From assembly GCA_027487515.1 (NCBI GenBank), contig JAIYDL010000021.1, positions 62,001 to 126,000 on the forward strand: 64,000 nucleotides of DNA, written 5' to 3'. Below the pieces are notes generated by a model that ran no database searches, was not told the DNA's origin, and worked only from the letters and a program-made list of their open reading frames with translations. A program made the translations under genes and the position numbers. Positions 28,313 to 36,393 of this stretch are shown one piece after another (positions within the stretch are counted from its first letter, which is position 1; each line of letters begins with the position of its first letter). The stretch comes from Pseudomonadota bacterium (GTDB lineage: Bacteria > Bdellovibrionota > Bacteriovoracia > Bacteriovoracales > Bacteriovoracaceae).

Positions 28313-29458
28313 ATGGAATTACTCGTCGTCGGACACTCCTTAGTGATTGACGCTAACCGAAAATTCTGGAGCGTCTTAGGCCGCGGGCCCGGAGTCCGCT
28401 TGGAGCTGGCCTGTCCCGAGAATTGGTCGTCAAACCTCTCCAAGGATGTCCCTTTCTCCCCCAATCCGGTGACGGATGCAGGGATCGCCCGCATCCACCC
28501 GATCCCCGTCCGAGGCGCTGGGAACGGTTCCTTTTTCTCATTCCACTGGAGTAACCTCTGGCGCCTTCTCCAATCCCGGCGCTACGACGTGATCTATCTG
28601 AACCAAGAAACCTGGGCCCTCGCCACCCTCCAGCTTCTCAGTTTAAAGTGGGTCTCCCGCAACCGACGCACACCGGTCGTCCTCTGCGTCGCTCAGAACT
28701 TAAAAAAGCGGAAGCTGCGGTTCCTCCATCCCTACGAACGTCTGATCGCTCGCGGGATCAGCGACTTTTTCTACTGCGCAAGAGAGGTCCGCGAGGTTCT
28801 CGAATGGAAGGGCATCACAGGCCCTTCGTTCTATTTTCCTCTCCCCTACGATGACGAGGCCTACCGGCCGAAGCCCCGAGACCTTCAGAAACCATTTAAG
28901 CTCGGCTACCTGGGCCGGCTCTCCGAGGACAAAGGTCTTCGCATTCTCCTTGCGGCCCTCGATGAACTGACCGCCGAGGGTCAGGACCTCAAGCTCGTCG
29001 TCGGTGGCGCAGGCCCCTTGGCCGAGGAGCTGAAGCGCCGACGAGAAGTGGAGTTCCTGGGTCTGGTACCCCACCGGGAGGCCCACACCTTTTACGATCG
29101 CATCGATTGCTTCATCCTCCCCTCGCTCACCACTCCTCACTGGAAAGAGCAGTTCGGCCGAGTCATCGTGGAATCGTTCGGTGCCGGGCGCCCCGTGATC
29201 GGAAGTGAGAGCGGTGCGATTCCGGAAGTGCTCGGGAAGCTCGAGTGGAACTGGACCTACCCCGAGGCATCAGTCTCCGCACTGAAGGAGAGGATCTTGG
29301 AGTTAAGAACGCATCTTACCACGGACGAAGGGAAGAGTGCACTCCAGCGCTCGACCCGTCTGAACACCGAACTTTTTTCTCACTCAGCGGTGGCCGCGGC
29401 AACGCTCGCTCGCTTCAAAACACTCGCTCAACGTTCCGCCGAAACGCATCGTAGGTAA
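28313..29458 (+). CDS. Glycosyltransferase family 4
   Basis: The start is set at ATG 28313 (MELLVVGHSLVIDANRKFW), preceded by AGGA 8 bases upstream; the frame is open further upstream but that part runs over the divergent gene. The 381-residue product has the donor-domain signatures LGYLGRLSEDKGLRILL, VVGGAGPLAEEL and EQFGRVIVESFGAGRP (EX7E), then GSESGAIPEV. It is a single-gene unit; the 3' end overlaps the convergent GT4 gene by 44 bases. Confidence 0.86.
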   Translation: MELLVVGHSLVIDANRKFWSVLGRGPGVRLELACPENWSSNLSKDVPFSPNPVTDAGIARIHPIPVRGAGNGSFFSFHWSNLWRLLQSRRYDVIYLNQETWALATLQLLSLKWVSRNRRTPVVLCVAQNLKKRKLRFLHPYERLIARGISDFFYCAREVREVLEWKGITGPSFYFPLPYDDEAYRPKPRDLQKPFKLGYLGRLSEDKGLRILLAALDELTAEGQDLKLVVGGAGPLAEELKRRREVEFLGLVPHREAHTFYDRIDCFILPSLTTPHWKEQFGRVIVESFGAGRPVIGSESGAIPEVLGKLEWNWTYPEASVSALKERILELRTHLTTDEGKSALQRSTRLNTELFSHSAVAAATLARFKTLAQRSAETHRR

Positions 29459-30491
29459 GCTCCCGCTGATAAAACTCCTGTGCCCGGAGCGCGAGCTGAC
29501 CAATGAGCGCTGGGTTTTCTCCGAAGGTTTCAAGCTTGCGCCGGAGCGAAGCTTCGTCCCGGATCCCGAACATCAGACCGGTCTCACCGTCGCGGACGAG
29601 GAAGGAGACTCCCGTGTCAACGTCGCTCGCCACCACCGGTAGTCCTCGAGCGAAAGCCTCGACGATGGTCATTCCGTAGGCCTCGGCCCGATTCACCGAA
29701 GACATGATGAGCCCGTCATGGTCATCGAGAAGCCGGAGCTTCTCCGCATCACTCACCTCGCCGGTGAATTGGACATTCGGCGGCGCCATGGCCCGCAGCT
29801 TCTCTCCGAGAGGGCCGCCGCCGATGATCGTGAGCTCGTACGGAAGTCTCCGGAACGCATCAATCAGGAAGTCGTACCCCTTGTAGGGCACGAGCCGTCC
29901 GATGCTTAAGAAGCGACCCCGGAAGGCGGGCCTGCGGGCCACGGGTGCGAGATGTGCGTCCACGCAAAACGGAAGGATCTGCATCTTCGCATCAGGAATT
30001 TGACTCAGGATCGCAGAGGAGCGCCGCAGGTGCGGGCTCGAACAAACGAAGAAATCGTAAAGGCCCAGGGAGCGAGAGAAATGAAGATTGTACGCATCCC
30101 GGAGGAAGACTTGGTTGATGATGTCGCTGTGATAAACGCCGACGATCTTGGTCTTCGAGCCCTGGAGAAGACTCTTCGTCCAACCGATGAGTTCGTGGGC
30201 AAACGGATGGGGAAGATGGACGAGGACATAGTCCGGCCGCTCCCGCCGGAGGTAGCGCCGAAACTCCTGAAGGTAGCTCAGCGAGAACGGCGATGAGCGA
30301 AGCTTGATGTCTTCACGGCCCTGGATGACCCGTTCTCCGAAGCGGCCCTGGTAGGTCCCGTCCTCTTTCCCAAGGGCGAGGACGGCGACGTCGTCGCCGC
30401 GGTCCACGAAGGCCCGGCTAAAAAATTCCGCCACAAGTTCCAGTCCTCCGTGGGCCGGAGGATAGTACTTTGAAAGCTGAAGGATTCTCAT
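29415..30491 (-). CDS. Glycosyltransferase family 4
   Basis: A 358-residue GT-B enzyme. MRILQLSKYYPPAHGGLE is a canonical GT4 opening. SIGRLVPYKGYDFLIDAF, IIGGGPLGEKL and EAYGMTIVEAFARGLP (EX7E) define the donor site. Its ATG overlaps the stop of the SLBB gene by 4 bases, so the two are coupled. The 3' end overlaps the convergent GT4 gene by 44 bases. It is close in type to mannosyltransferases of capsule loci; sugar specificity is not readable. Confidence 0.88.
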   Translation of the reverse strand: MRILQLSKYYPPAHGGLELVAEFFSRAFVDRGDDVAVLALGKEDGTYQGRFGERVIQGREDIKLRSSPFSLSYLQEFRRYLRRERPDYVLVHLPHPFAHELIGWTKSLLQGSKTKIVGVYHSDIINQVFLRDAYNLHFSRSLGLYDFFVCSSPHLRRSSAILSQIPDAKMQILPFCVDAHLAPVARRPAFRGRFLSIGRLVPYKGYDFLIDAFRRLPYELTIIGGGPLGEKLRAMAPPNVQFTGEVSDAEKLRLLDDHDGLIMSSVNRAEAYGMTIVEAFARGLPVVASDVDTGVSFLVRDGETGLMFGIRDEASLRRKLETFGENPALIGQLALRAQEFYQRELTYDAFRRNVERVF

Positions 30492-31021
30492 GGACGGTCT
30501 TCGAGCCGCTTCAAGACCAGAAGGGTCGAGACGATCGTAAGGACGACACCGAAGAGCCCGGTGTAGTAGGCCCGATTTTCCTGGAACCGATCTTTCTCAA
30601 CGAAAACGGTGTCCCCCGGTTTGAGCTCGTACTCATGGGCGGAATTGTCTCCGCCTTCAACGAGGTTGAACTCCCAGCGACGAACCTTATTCCCATCGAG
30701 CCGATTGACCACGACTTCGGAGAGCTTCGCAGTTCCGTTACCGCCCCCCGCGAAGGAGAGGCCTTTGATGAGCTTCGTGTCCACCGGAATGTAGTGGAGC
30801 CCCGGTCGGTTGACCTCTCCCCAGATGTGGACGGGCATGAGGGTTTTATTCTTCGTCGTCGGAGAGTAGAAGACCGCCCCCGAACTCTTCCCGATGTCCC
30901 GGACCTCCGAGGGGAGGGCGAGATCTTGGAGATCAATCTCCGTTGCTCGAACCGGGCCGTGGAAGAGGAAAGCAGTGACGAGAATCGCAGAGGAAATTTG
31001 GTTGGATAGAGTTGTTCGCAT
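30488..31021 (-). CDS. Small SLBB-domain protein with C-terminal membrane anchor
   Basis: A 177-residue protein with a signal peptide (residues 1-26, ending GPVRA). One SLBB-type domain follows (about 60-140: VHIWGEVNRPGLHYIPVDTK, then YELKPGDTVFVEK). The C-terminus has a transmembrane helix (about 150-170) and ends in KRLEDRP. SLBB domains occur in Wza-type exporters, but the N-terminal polysaccharide-export domain is missing, so this is not a full exporter. It may be a periplasmic, inner-membrane-tethered partner. It is the first gene of an operon with a GT4 and is divergent from the polymerase gene. Confidence 0.7.
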   Translation of the reverse strand: MRTTLSNQISSAILVTAFLFHGPVRATEIDLQDLALPSEVRDIGKSSGAVFYSPTTKNKTLMPVHIWGEVNRPGLHYIPVDTKLIKGLSFAGGGNGTAKLSEVVVNRLDGNKVRRWEFNLVEGGDNSAHEYELKPGDTVFVEKDRFQENRAYYTGLFGVVLTIVSTLLVLKRLEDRP

Positions 31022-31027
31022 GCTATG

Positions 31028-31056
31028 ATCTTAGGAGATTTATGATTCAAAAACAA
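31028..31056 (-). promoter_or_regulatory. Putative leaderless promoter of the SLBB gene
   Basis: On the minus strand, TTGTTT (31056-31051), a 17-base spacer and TAAGAT (31033-31028) end 6 bases before the ATG at 31021. There is no Shine-Dalgarno sequence between them. Confidence 0.35.
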
Positions 31057-31080
31057 CATCACTGGAATTCTTTAGTTTGA
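31042..31080 (+). other. Possible 12-codon leader ORF coupled to the polymerase gene
   Basis: An AGGAG site at 31033-31037 is followed after 4 bases by an ATG that opens a 12-codon frame (MIQKQHHWNSLV). Its TGA stop (31078-31080) overlaps a TTG start at 31077 of the polymerase gene (TTGA overlap), which itself has only a weak site. Ribosomes ending here could reinitiate on the polymerase gene. Confidence 0.3.
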
Positions 31081-32555
31081 CGAAAATGATCGGCCGTCCA
31101 GTTCTTTTTCTTAACTACGCCCTCGTGGCCGGTATCTTCGGGCTCAATTTTTTGGGCCTCCCGCTTCTCAAATGGATCTATCCTCTGGCCGCGGTAAGCG
31201 CCCTCGTGGCCTTCCTTGGTTTGAACCTTCCCCACACACTTCCGCTCCTCCTCGCCTGGTCCTTCATCGAAGGGCAGTCCCGCGTCGTCTGGAACTACCA
31301 CCCGGCGTTCCGGATCCTCTTCGATGTCATGGTCGGTGCCTGTATCCTGCGGACTCTCCTGAACCAAAAGCGGGTGGACATCCATCGGCTGTTACCACTG
31401 CCACTCCTGGGTCTCCTCCTGCTGCATTTCCTTTGGTACGCGGTCGAACTCTTTAACCCGAACTCCGTGAGCGTTTTTGCTCCGATCGCGGCGACGAAGA
31501 TTTACGTCTTCCCGTTCGCCATGTTTTGGATGTTCCGCATGAACCCGGAAGCCTTCGACCGCGAAGGCCTTCGGCGACTCTCGCTGGCCGCCACGGTCCT
31601 CTTAGGCCTCGAGGCCCTCCTCGCTCTGTACCAGATCCAAACGGGAGACTCGCTCGTGCTGGGCATCTCCCCGTCCTACTTGAACGCCATGAAGACCGAC
31701 GTCTTCGTCGGCGCAAACTTCAGGCCCTTCGGGACCATGTTCGCTCCCGGAGTCGTGGGCGTTTACCTCTTCCTCGCGACCGGACTGCTCTTTGTCCGTG
31801 AGAAGTTCACCCTCAAACATCTCCTCCTGCTCCTGCCACTCGTCGTCCTCATCGGCGGTACCATCCTGGGGTCACAAGTGCGATCGGCCCTGGTCAAGTT
31901 CGCGCTCCTCGCCGTGACCGGTGCCGCAGCGATCATTCTCTCAAGTACCGTGCCGAGGGCACGGAAGCTCTTCCTCGCCCTGGCGACCTCTCTCCTGTTC
32001 GTCGGCGTTCTCATCACCGGCGTCTACTTCGCCAAGCAGAGCTCCGGCGTGGGTCTTGATAAAGGCCTTGAGCGCTGGCAGGCCATCGATAGCTTCGAAG
32101 CCTTCAAAGCACGGCGCGCGGGCCTCGGCATGGCACTCGTCATCGCCGACCTGCGGCTCCGAGAATTTCCCATAGGCCTCGGGCCTGGAGTGACCGGAGC
32201 GGCGAGTTCGGTGAGCCGTGATGCCCTTGACCGGGACCCCATCTATGGCCGTGAAACCTTCTGGGGTTACGACAACCTCTTCCTGAGCCTCATCGTCGAA
32301 TTCGGATACGGCGCCATTTTCTACGCCTGCTTGGTCCTCGGGATCCCGCTCCTCTTGTTGCATCGAACGGTGCACCTCTTCCGTGGCAAGCATCGCTTCG
32401 CCGCCCGCGTGAGCTTCGTTGCATTTACTCAAATTTCGATTATTCTATTGGGCAACTGGGGAGCGATAGGCCTACCGTACAACCCCGAGTCCTTTTTTTT
32501 CTGGCTCTGGGCCGCGGCCGGACTTAGCGTGAGTGCCACTGATGTTTCCACCTGA
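31077..32555 (+). CDS. O-antigen ligase / Wzy-type polymerase family membrane protein
   Basis: A 492-residue protein with about 11-12 hydrophobic segments and a long periplasmic loop between about 325 and 395 (SGVGLDKGLERWQAIDSFEAFKARR...GPGVTGAASS), the layout of Wzy polymerases and WaaL-type ligases. It would join repeat units or ligate the finished chain in the periplasm. The start is either TTG 31077, coupled to a short upstream frame, or ATG 31086, which lacks a ribosome site. It overlaps the next small gene and is the only polymerase-type gene in the island. Confidence 0.75.
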   Translation: MTKMIGRPVLFLNYALVAGIFGLNFLGLPLLKWIYPLAAVSALVAFLGLNLPHTLPLLLAWSFIEGQSRVVWNYHPAFRILFDVMVGACILRTLLNQKRVDIHRLLPLPLLGLLLLHFLWYAVELFNPNSVSVFAPIAATKIYVFPFAMFWMFRMNPEAFDREGLRRLSLAATVLLGLEALLALYQIQTGDSLVLGISPSYLNAMKTDVFVGANFRPFGTMFAPGVVGVYLFLATGLLFVREKFTLKHLLLLLPLVVLIGGTILGSQVRSALVKFALLAVTGAAAIILSSTVPRARKLFLALATSLLFVGVLITGVYFAKQSSGVGLDKGLERWQAIDSFEAFKARRAGLGMALVIADLRLREFPIGLGPGVTGAASSVSRDALDRDPIYGRETFWGYDNLFLSLIVEFGYGAIFYACLVLGIPLLLLHRTVHLFRGKHRFAARVSFVAFTQISIILLGNWGAIGLPYNPESFFFWLWAAAGLSVSATDVST

Positions 32556-32847
32556 AGTGCAACAGATCATCTCCAACTATCTGGTGTTCGGATTCCTTCC
32601 GCTGGATAAGCTCCTCCACTTCCTGGTGGGCGCGATCCTCGCCGCTGGGCTCCGGCTCTCGGGGCGAACGTTCCGGACAACTTTCATCCTCATCGGCGTC
32701 ATCGCCGTCGTAAAAGAGGTCATCGATTCCTTCACCCTAAACAGTGTCCTCGAAGAACACTGCCTGGACATCATCGTGACTCTCATCTACCCGACGGTCA
32801 TGTACGGAATCCACCGCCTGAAAGTGCTCGCGGCTCACTCGAACTGA
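32542..32847 (+). CDS. Small polytopic membrane protein (VanZ/YfiM-like layout)
   Basis: About 101 residues from ATG 32542 (a GTG at 32533 is an alternative). Three hydrophobic segments are present. Polar residues DKLLHF at the start of the first helix and KEVIDS at the end of the second match the D-K-x2-H and K-E-x2-D pattern of small VanZ/YfiM-like membrane proteins. No enzymatic function can be assigned. The overlap with the polymerase gene suggests a helper of that protein. The 3' end overlaps the convergent Wzz-like gene by 13 bases. Confidence 0.6.
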   Translation: MFPPEVQQIISNYLVFGFLPLDKLLHFLVGAILAAGLRLSGRTFRTTFILIGVIAVVKEVIDSFTLNSVLEEHCLDIIVTLIYPTVMYGIHRLKVLAAHSN

Positions 32848-34322
32848 GGGGCGTGACCGACGATGGGGAGTTCGTCGAGGCACCGCTCGACCTCGAGTTC
32901 GTCGAAGATACGATCATCGAAGAGGTAGAACACGATGTAGCTGATGAAGAGAAGGAACGCGACGAACATGAACGAGAACAACCCGATCCAGGCCAGGGAG
33001 TTGCGCTTAAACGACTGGACCTCCGGACCGTAGGGCTCGAAGAGCACATCGGAGGAAATCGAAGACTGCTTGAAGCGCAGGGCGACCAGCTTGGACTCGA
33101 TGAGCTTCAGGTACTCGAGGTCCGGCTTGAGCGCGATGAGCTCGTTCTCCAGCGCCCCTTTCCGAGAATACAGGCTGTCGAGCTCGGCCTTCGCCTGCTC
33201 GTACTGAACCCGGAACTTCCGGACCTTCGCCCCCGTGACTCGGTAGTCGAACTCCATGGCGCTTTTGTTCCCTTTCTGGATGTTGATGAACGAGTCGTCG
33301 AGGCTCACGTTCCGGCTCACCTTTCCCATCTTCGCGAGTTCCTCTTCGTTCACGACGAGCTCGCGCTGGAGCTTCGCGAGGATCAAGGAGTCGGTCGCCG
33401 TCCTAGAGGCCGGAGCAATCGACGCCAGCGCCGCGATGTTCTGCCGGAGCTCTTCGATGCGCTTGTTGACTTTCACGTAGCTCTCGTAGATGAGCTTCTG
33501 AGAACCCTCGATGCTTGTCTGGGACGTGATGTCACTTTCCTTCAGCCGAACCCACTGGGAGTACGCCTGGCTATCTCCTTGCGAAAGTCGGTTCGAAATG
33601 CTGAGGATCTTGTTCTTCTGCTGGGTGATGAGGGCCTCGAGGAATTCCGCCGAGGCGAGCTTATCGAAGCCACCCTTCCCCTGGAGTTCCCGGCGGCTCT
33701 TCGCCGCGAGTTCTCGGAGCTGGGTCAGCTGTTTTTCAGTTTGCTCGGTGGCGATGGCGATCCGCTGCTCGTTGATGACGACCTCGAAGGCCTGGAGGAT
33801 CTGGAGCGTGGTTTGCTTGGAGCGCGTTGTGATCTTGAGCGTGAACCGCTCCGTCGCGGCGTCGGCGGTCAAGGAGAACAGATTCGGCAGGAGACCCCGC
33901 AGCCGTTCCGTACGGCAGGAATCATCCCCGCAGCGCTCGAGCTCCCGGGTCCGGCCCGTGATCCCCATGGTTGGGTGGTCGAAGTCGAGGGCCTCGAAGT
34001 TCTTCTCCTGCACGAGCTTCGCCGCAAGTTTCCCGAGGAACTCGTAGGAACTCACGAGGGCCACCGTCTCGTTCATCGTGTTCCGCGGCGTCGACAGCTC
34101 CGCGAGGAGCTTCGACTCCCGCTGCACCGATTCGTCTCGCACGACCTTGAAGTAAACTTCTTTCTGAAACACCAGAGGCTGCGCGAAGTGCACGTACGGG
34201 ATGAGTCCGAGGAGGAGGGCCCCGCCGGCAACGGTCAGTGCGCGGTACCGGAGCATGAGTTTCGCCACGAGGACGAAGTCGATCACCGTGACACTGTGGA
34301 GGAGGTAGTTTAGCTTTTTCAT
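32835..34322 (-). CDS. Wzz/GumC-type polysaccharide co-polymerase (chain-length protein) without kinase domain
   Basis: A 495-residue protein with transmembrane helices near residues 27-46 and 447-470 and a long, largely coiled-coil periplasmic domain between them. The cytoplasmic tail after the second helix (DDRIFDELEVERCLDELPIVGHAP) matches the linker that in fused proteins leads into a BY-kinase domain, yet the protein ends there. It therefore resembles the separated modulator of CpsC/CpsD-type pairs. Its ATG overlaps the stop of the upstream kinase-like gene by 4 bases. It should control chain length and export of the polymer. Confidence 0.82.
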   Translation of the reverse strand: MKKLNYLLHSVTVIDFVLVAKLMLRYRALTVAGGALLLGLIPYVHFAQPLVFQKEVYFKVVRDESVQRESKLLAELSTPRNTMNETVALVSSYEFLGKLAAKLVQEKNFEALDFDHPTMGITGRTRELERCGDDSCRTERLRGLLPNLFSLTADAATERFTLKITTRSKQTTLQILQAFEVVINEQRIAIATEQTEKQLTQLRELAAKSRRELQGKGGFDKLASAEFLEALITQQKNKILSISNRLSQGDSQAYSQWVRLKESDITSQTSIEGSQKLIYESYVKVNKRIEELRQNIAALASIAPASRTATDSLILAKLQRELVVNEEELAKMGKVSRNVSLDDSFINIQKGNKSAMEFDYRVTGAKVRKFRVQYEQAKAELDSLYSRKGALENELIALKPDLEYLKLIESKLVALRFKQSSISSDVLFEPYGPEVQSFKRNSLAWIGLFSFMFVAFLLFISYIVFYLFDDRIFDELEVERCLDELPIVGHAPQFE

Positions 34323-34984
34323 TCGTTCACCTTCAGAACTTCTCGGAACCGAATCCCGCTCACGTTGATGCCGAAGCCGTCGAAGTGCCGACGGAGCTCG
34401 CGCTGATCAGAGCTCTTCGCGGCGGCATTGGCCACGATGATCGTGATCGAATCGAAGTAGTTCGCGAACCGGCCCATGCACTTTGAAACTTCAGCGGAAT
34501 TGTTCAGGCACGGAGGATCCCAGAGAACCAGGTCGTAGTCCTCGAAAAAACTCTGGGAGGCTTCGTCGCCCGTGAGCTCCGGCAGACTAATGAAATCGAA
34601 GTGGTGGTAGAACCGGTTGTGGGCCGGCCGAGAGCCCGCTCGCTCGTGCTTGGCGCTGGCATCCACGAGCGTCTTGAACGGACCTCGGTCGAGGTTGTCC
34701 GACACGATGAGGGTGCGGATCCGGAAGAGGTGGTCGAAGTAGCTCGCGACCGCGAGGACGGCCCTTTGCTGGGTACTCTTGTAATTGGTGGAGGCGAAGA
34801 CGAAGTGCTGGGCACCGCGGTTAAAGTCCTCGAGGCAGGTGGCACCGATGGCGACCATGTCGTGAGGATTTTCGATGCGGTAGAACGACGACGGGGCCCC
34901 CTGGGGGTCAACGATCTCGGGGCGCTTGCGTGTGAGGCGGGATTTCCGACGCTCGTGCTTCAGATCCAGAGACAGTTCGCTCAT
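34319..34984 (-). CDS. Degenerate BY-kinase/CpsD-like ATPase (pseudo-kinase candidate)
   Basis: A 221-residue protein with the layout of a CpsD/Wzc kinase domain: a helical lead-in (about 33-57), a P-loop region, a Walker A'-like strand (RTLIVSDNL) and a Walker B-like YDLVLWDPP. The P-loop reads FASTNYKSTQQRA; KST is kept but the glycines of the usual GEGKS are gone. The A' motif has SDN in place of DxD. No tyrosine cluster is found at the C-terminus. It overlaps the Wzz-like gene and the next kinase-like gene by 4 bases each. A regulatory, non-catalytic partner of the Wzz-like protein is likely. Confidence 0.6.
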   Translation of the reverse strand: MSELSLDLKHERRKSRLTRKRPEIVDPQGAPSSFYRIENPHDMVAIGATCLEDFNRGAQHFVFASTNYKSTQQRAVLAVASYFDHLFRIRTLIVSDNLDRGPFKTLVDASAKHERAGSRPAHNRFYHHFDFISLPELTGDEASQSFFEDYDLVLWDPPCLNNSAEVSKCMGRFANYFDSITIIVANAAAKSSDQRELRRHFDGFGINVSGIRFREVLKVNE

Positions 34985-36342
34985 GAGTAAACTCCCTCTA
35001 ACCGCCGGTCGATGACGGTGCCCTTGATCGGTATCTTGTAGCTCGCGAAGTAATCCTTCATCTCTTGGATCTCCGAGAAGCGACTCTCTCGAAGGCTAAT
35101 GCTCAAGGTGACGTGGTCCAGGGCCTGTAAGAACGGAAGGTACACGTTGTACTGATCCTTCCGCTCCTTCTCCGGCGGAAGATCGACGAGCACGAGGTCG
35201 TAGTCCTCCATGATGGACTTGATCATCGCTGGCACTCTCTTCCCGGAGTCGACTTTGTGGTCTTCGATCAGGCGATGGAGTTCGAGGTAGTGGACCCCGT
35301 ACGCATCGGTGACTTCGCTCCGGAGATCGACCCGTGCGAGGGACGGTGCTGCCAGCGATCGACCCTGCGTTTTAAACGGAGCAAAGAAGGTCCCCTCCAT
35401 CTTGTCGGTGACCACGAGGATCTTGAGATCGTCGAAGTACTTAATGAACGAGGCAACGCCGAGGATCGAGCGTTTCTGAGCGTCGCCAGAATTGACGTGA
35501 CCGAACCCGAAGCTGCGCTTCCCGGCCTTGAAGTCTCGGTAGAACGAGTCTCCGAGCTTGTAGAGGCGCCGGTCATCGAGGGCCCGGAAGAAGAAGCTTC
35601 GCTCAGTGTCGCTCGGAGCGAAGAACTGCTTCCGAGCTCCGCTCTGCGGTCCGACGTCCGGTAAGGGCACGAAGAGATGATTGAAGACGCGCTGAAGGAA
35701 ACTTCGTTTGACCGGGGTTTCTTCGGCAGTCTTCGCGGCGAGCTGGATCGCCCGAGACGGTGCTTTGACTTTCCGGAGCTTCGGGCCGACGAGAGGCTCT
35801 TCGGAGCGGAGGAAATCTTCAAGGTCCTGCGGAGAGATGTCATTCGCGGAAGCACCCGGGGATGGATCCGACGCCGGAGTCGGTTTTGCGGTCAAACGAA
35901 CTCCGTCCTCGGCCGCGCGATGACGAGTCTCAGGAAGTGATCTCTCTTCCACGGTGGCTTCGGTTCGCGGAGTGGGTCTGAGCTTCGCCGGATCCGCTGA
36001 GAATGAAGGTGCGGGATCAACCTGAGCTTCAGCTTCTGAAACCGGAGGCAGCGAGGTCTCTTGGGTCTCGACCTCTGCGAGTGCTCGAAGAACCTCGGAG
36101 GGAAGAACTTCTTCGATGACGTTGGGGATTTCGGCAAGGATTTCATCGAAATCTGCAGAATGCATCGCCAGGACTTCGGTGTCCGTCACTTCGGGTGCAA
36201 GGGTAAGATTGGGCTTCGGAGCGCCGACCTTGGAATCCGCCTTCAGGCCGGGGTAGGAAGTGTAGACGAGGAAACCTCCGAGGAGGGGAACCTCGGAAAT
36301 CTTCTTTTGAGCTAATTGCTGAACGCTGTGTAATCCACTCAT
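34981..36342 (-). CDS. Second degenerate BY-kinase-like protein with long N-terminal extension
   Basis: A 453-residue protein. Residues 1-250 are low-complexity, acidic and Pro-rich with scattered short motifs. Residues 260-453 are the kinase-like fold: SFGFGHVNSGDAQKRSILGV in the P-loop position (no GK[ST]), ILVVTDKM in the A' position and YDLVLVDLPP as Walker B. The C-terminus ends in one Tyr (RRLEGVYS). It is paralogous to the following gene. The start codon sits inside a perfect 24-base palindrome and has no Shine-Dalgarno sequence. It heads a three-gene operon ending in the Wzz-like gene. Confidence 0.6.
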   Translation of the reverse strand: MSGLHSVQQLAQKKISEVPLLGGFLVYTSYPGLKADSKVGAPKPNLTLAPEVTDTEVLAMHSADFDEILAEIPNVIEEVLPSEVLRALAEVETQETSLPPVSEAEAQVDPAPSFSADPAKLRPTPRTEATVEERSLPETRHRAAEDGVRLTAKPTPASDPSPGASANDISPQDLEDFLRSEEPLVGPKLRKVKAPSRAIQLAAKTAEETPVKRSFLQRVFNHLFVPLPDVGPQSGARKQFFAPSDTERSFFFRALDDRRLYKLGDSFYRDFKAGKRSFGFGHVNSGDAQKRSILGVASFIKYFDDLKILVVTDKMEGTFFAPFKTQGRSLAAPSLARVDLRSEVTDAYGVHYLELHRLIEDHKVDSGKRVPAMIKSIMEDYDLVLVDLPPEKERKDQYNVYLPFLQALDHVTLSISLRESRFSEIQEMKDYFASYKIPIKGTVIDRRLEGVYS

Positions 36343-36362
36343 TGTTAATATATTAACAATGA
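36339..36362 (-). promoter_or_regulatory. Perfect 24-bp palindrome over the start codon of the kinase-like operon
   Basis: The 24 bases read the same on both strands, centred between 36350 and 36351, with the core TTGTTAATATATTAACAA. The ATG of the minus-strand gene (36342-36340) forms part of one arm. The site has the size of an operator for a dimeric repressor, and as RNA it would fold over the start codon. Confidence 0.6.
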
Positions 36363-36393
36363 ATTTAAATCTGCCTATAGGGGCAAATTCTTC

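Noticed and set aside
32853..34313. Long plus-strand open frame (486 codons) opposite the Wzz-like gene
   Set aside because: It is the antisense shadow of a high-GC coding region; its translation is Arg/Glu/Leu-rich without domain signals, while the minus strand has a clear Wzz layout.
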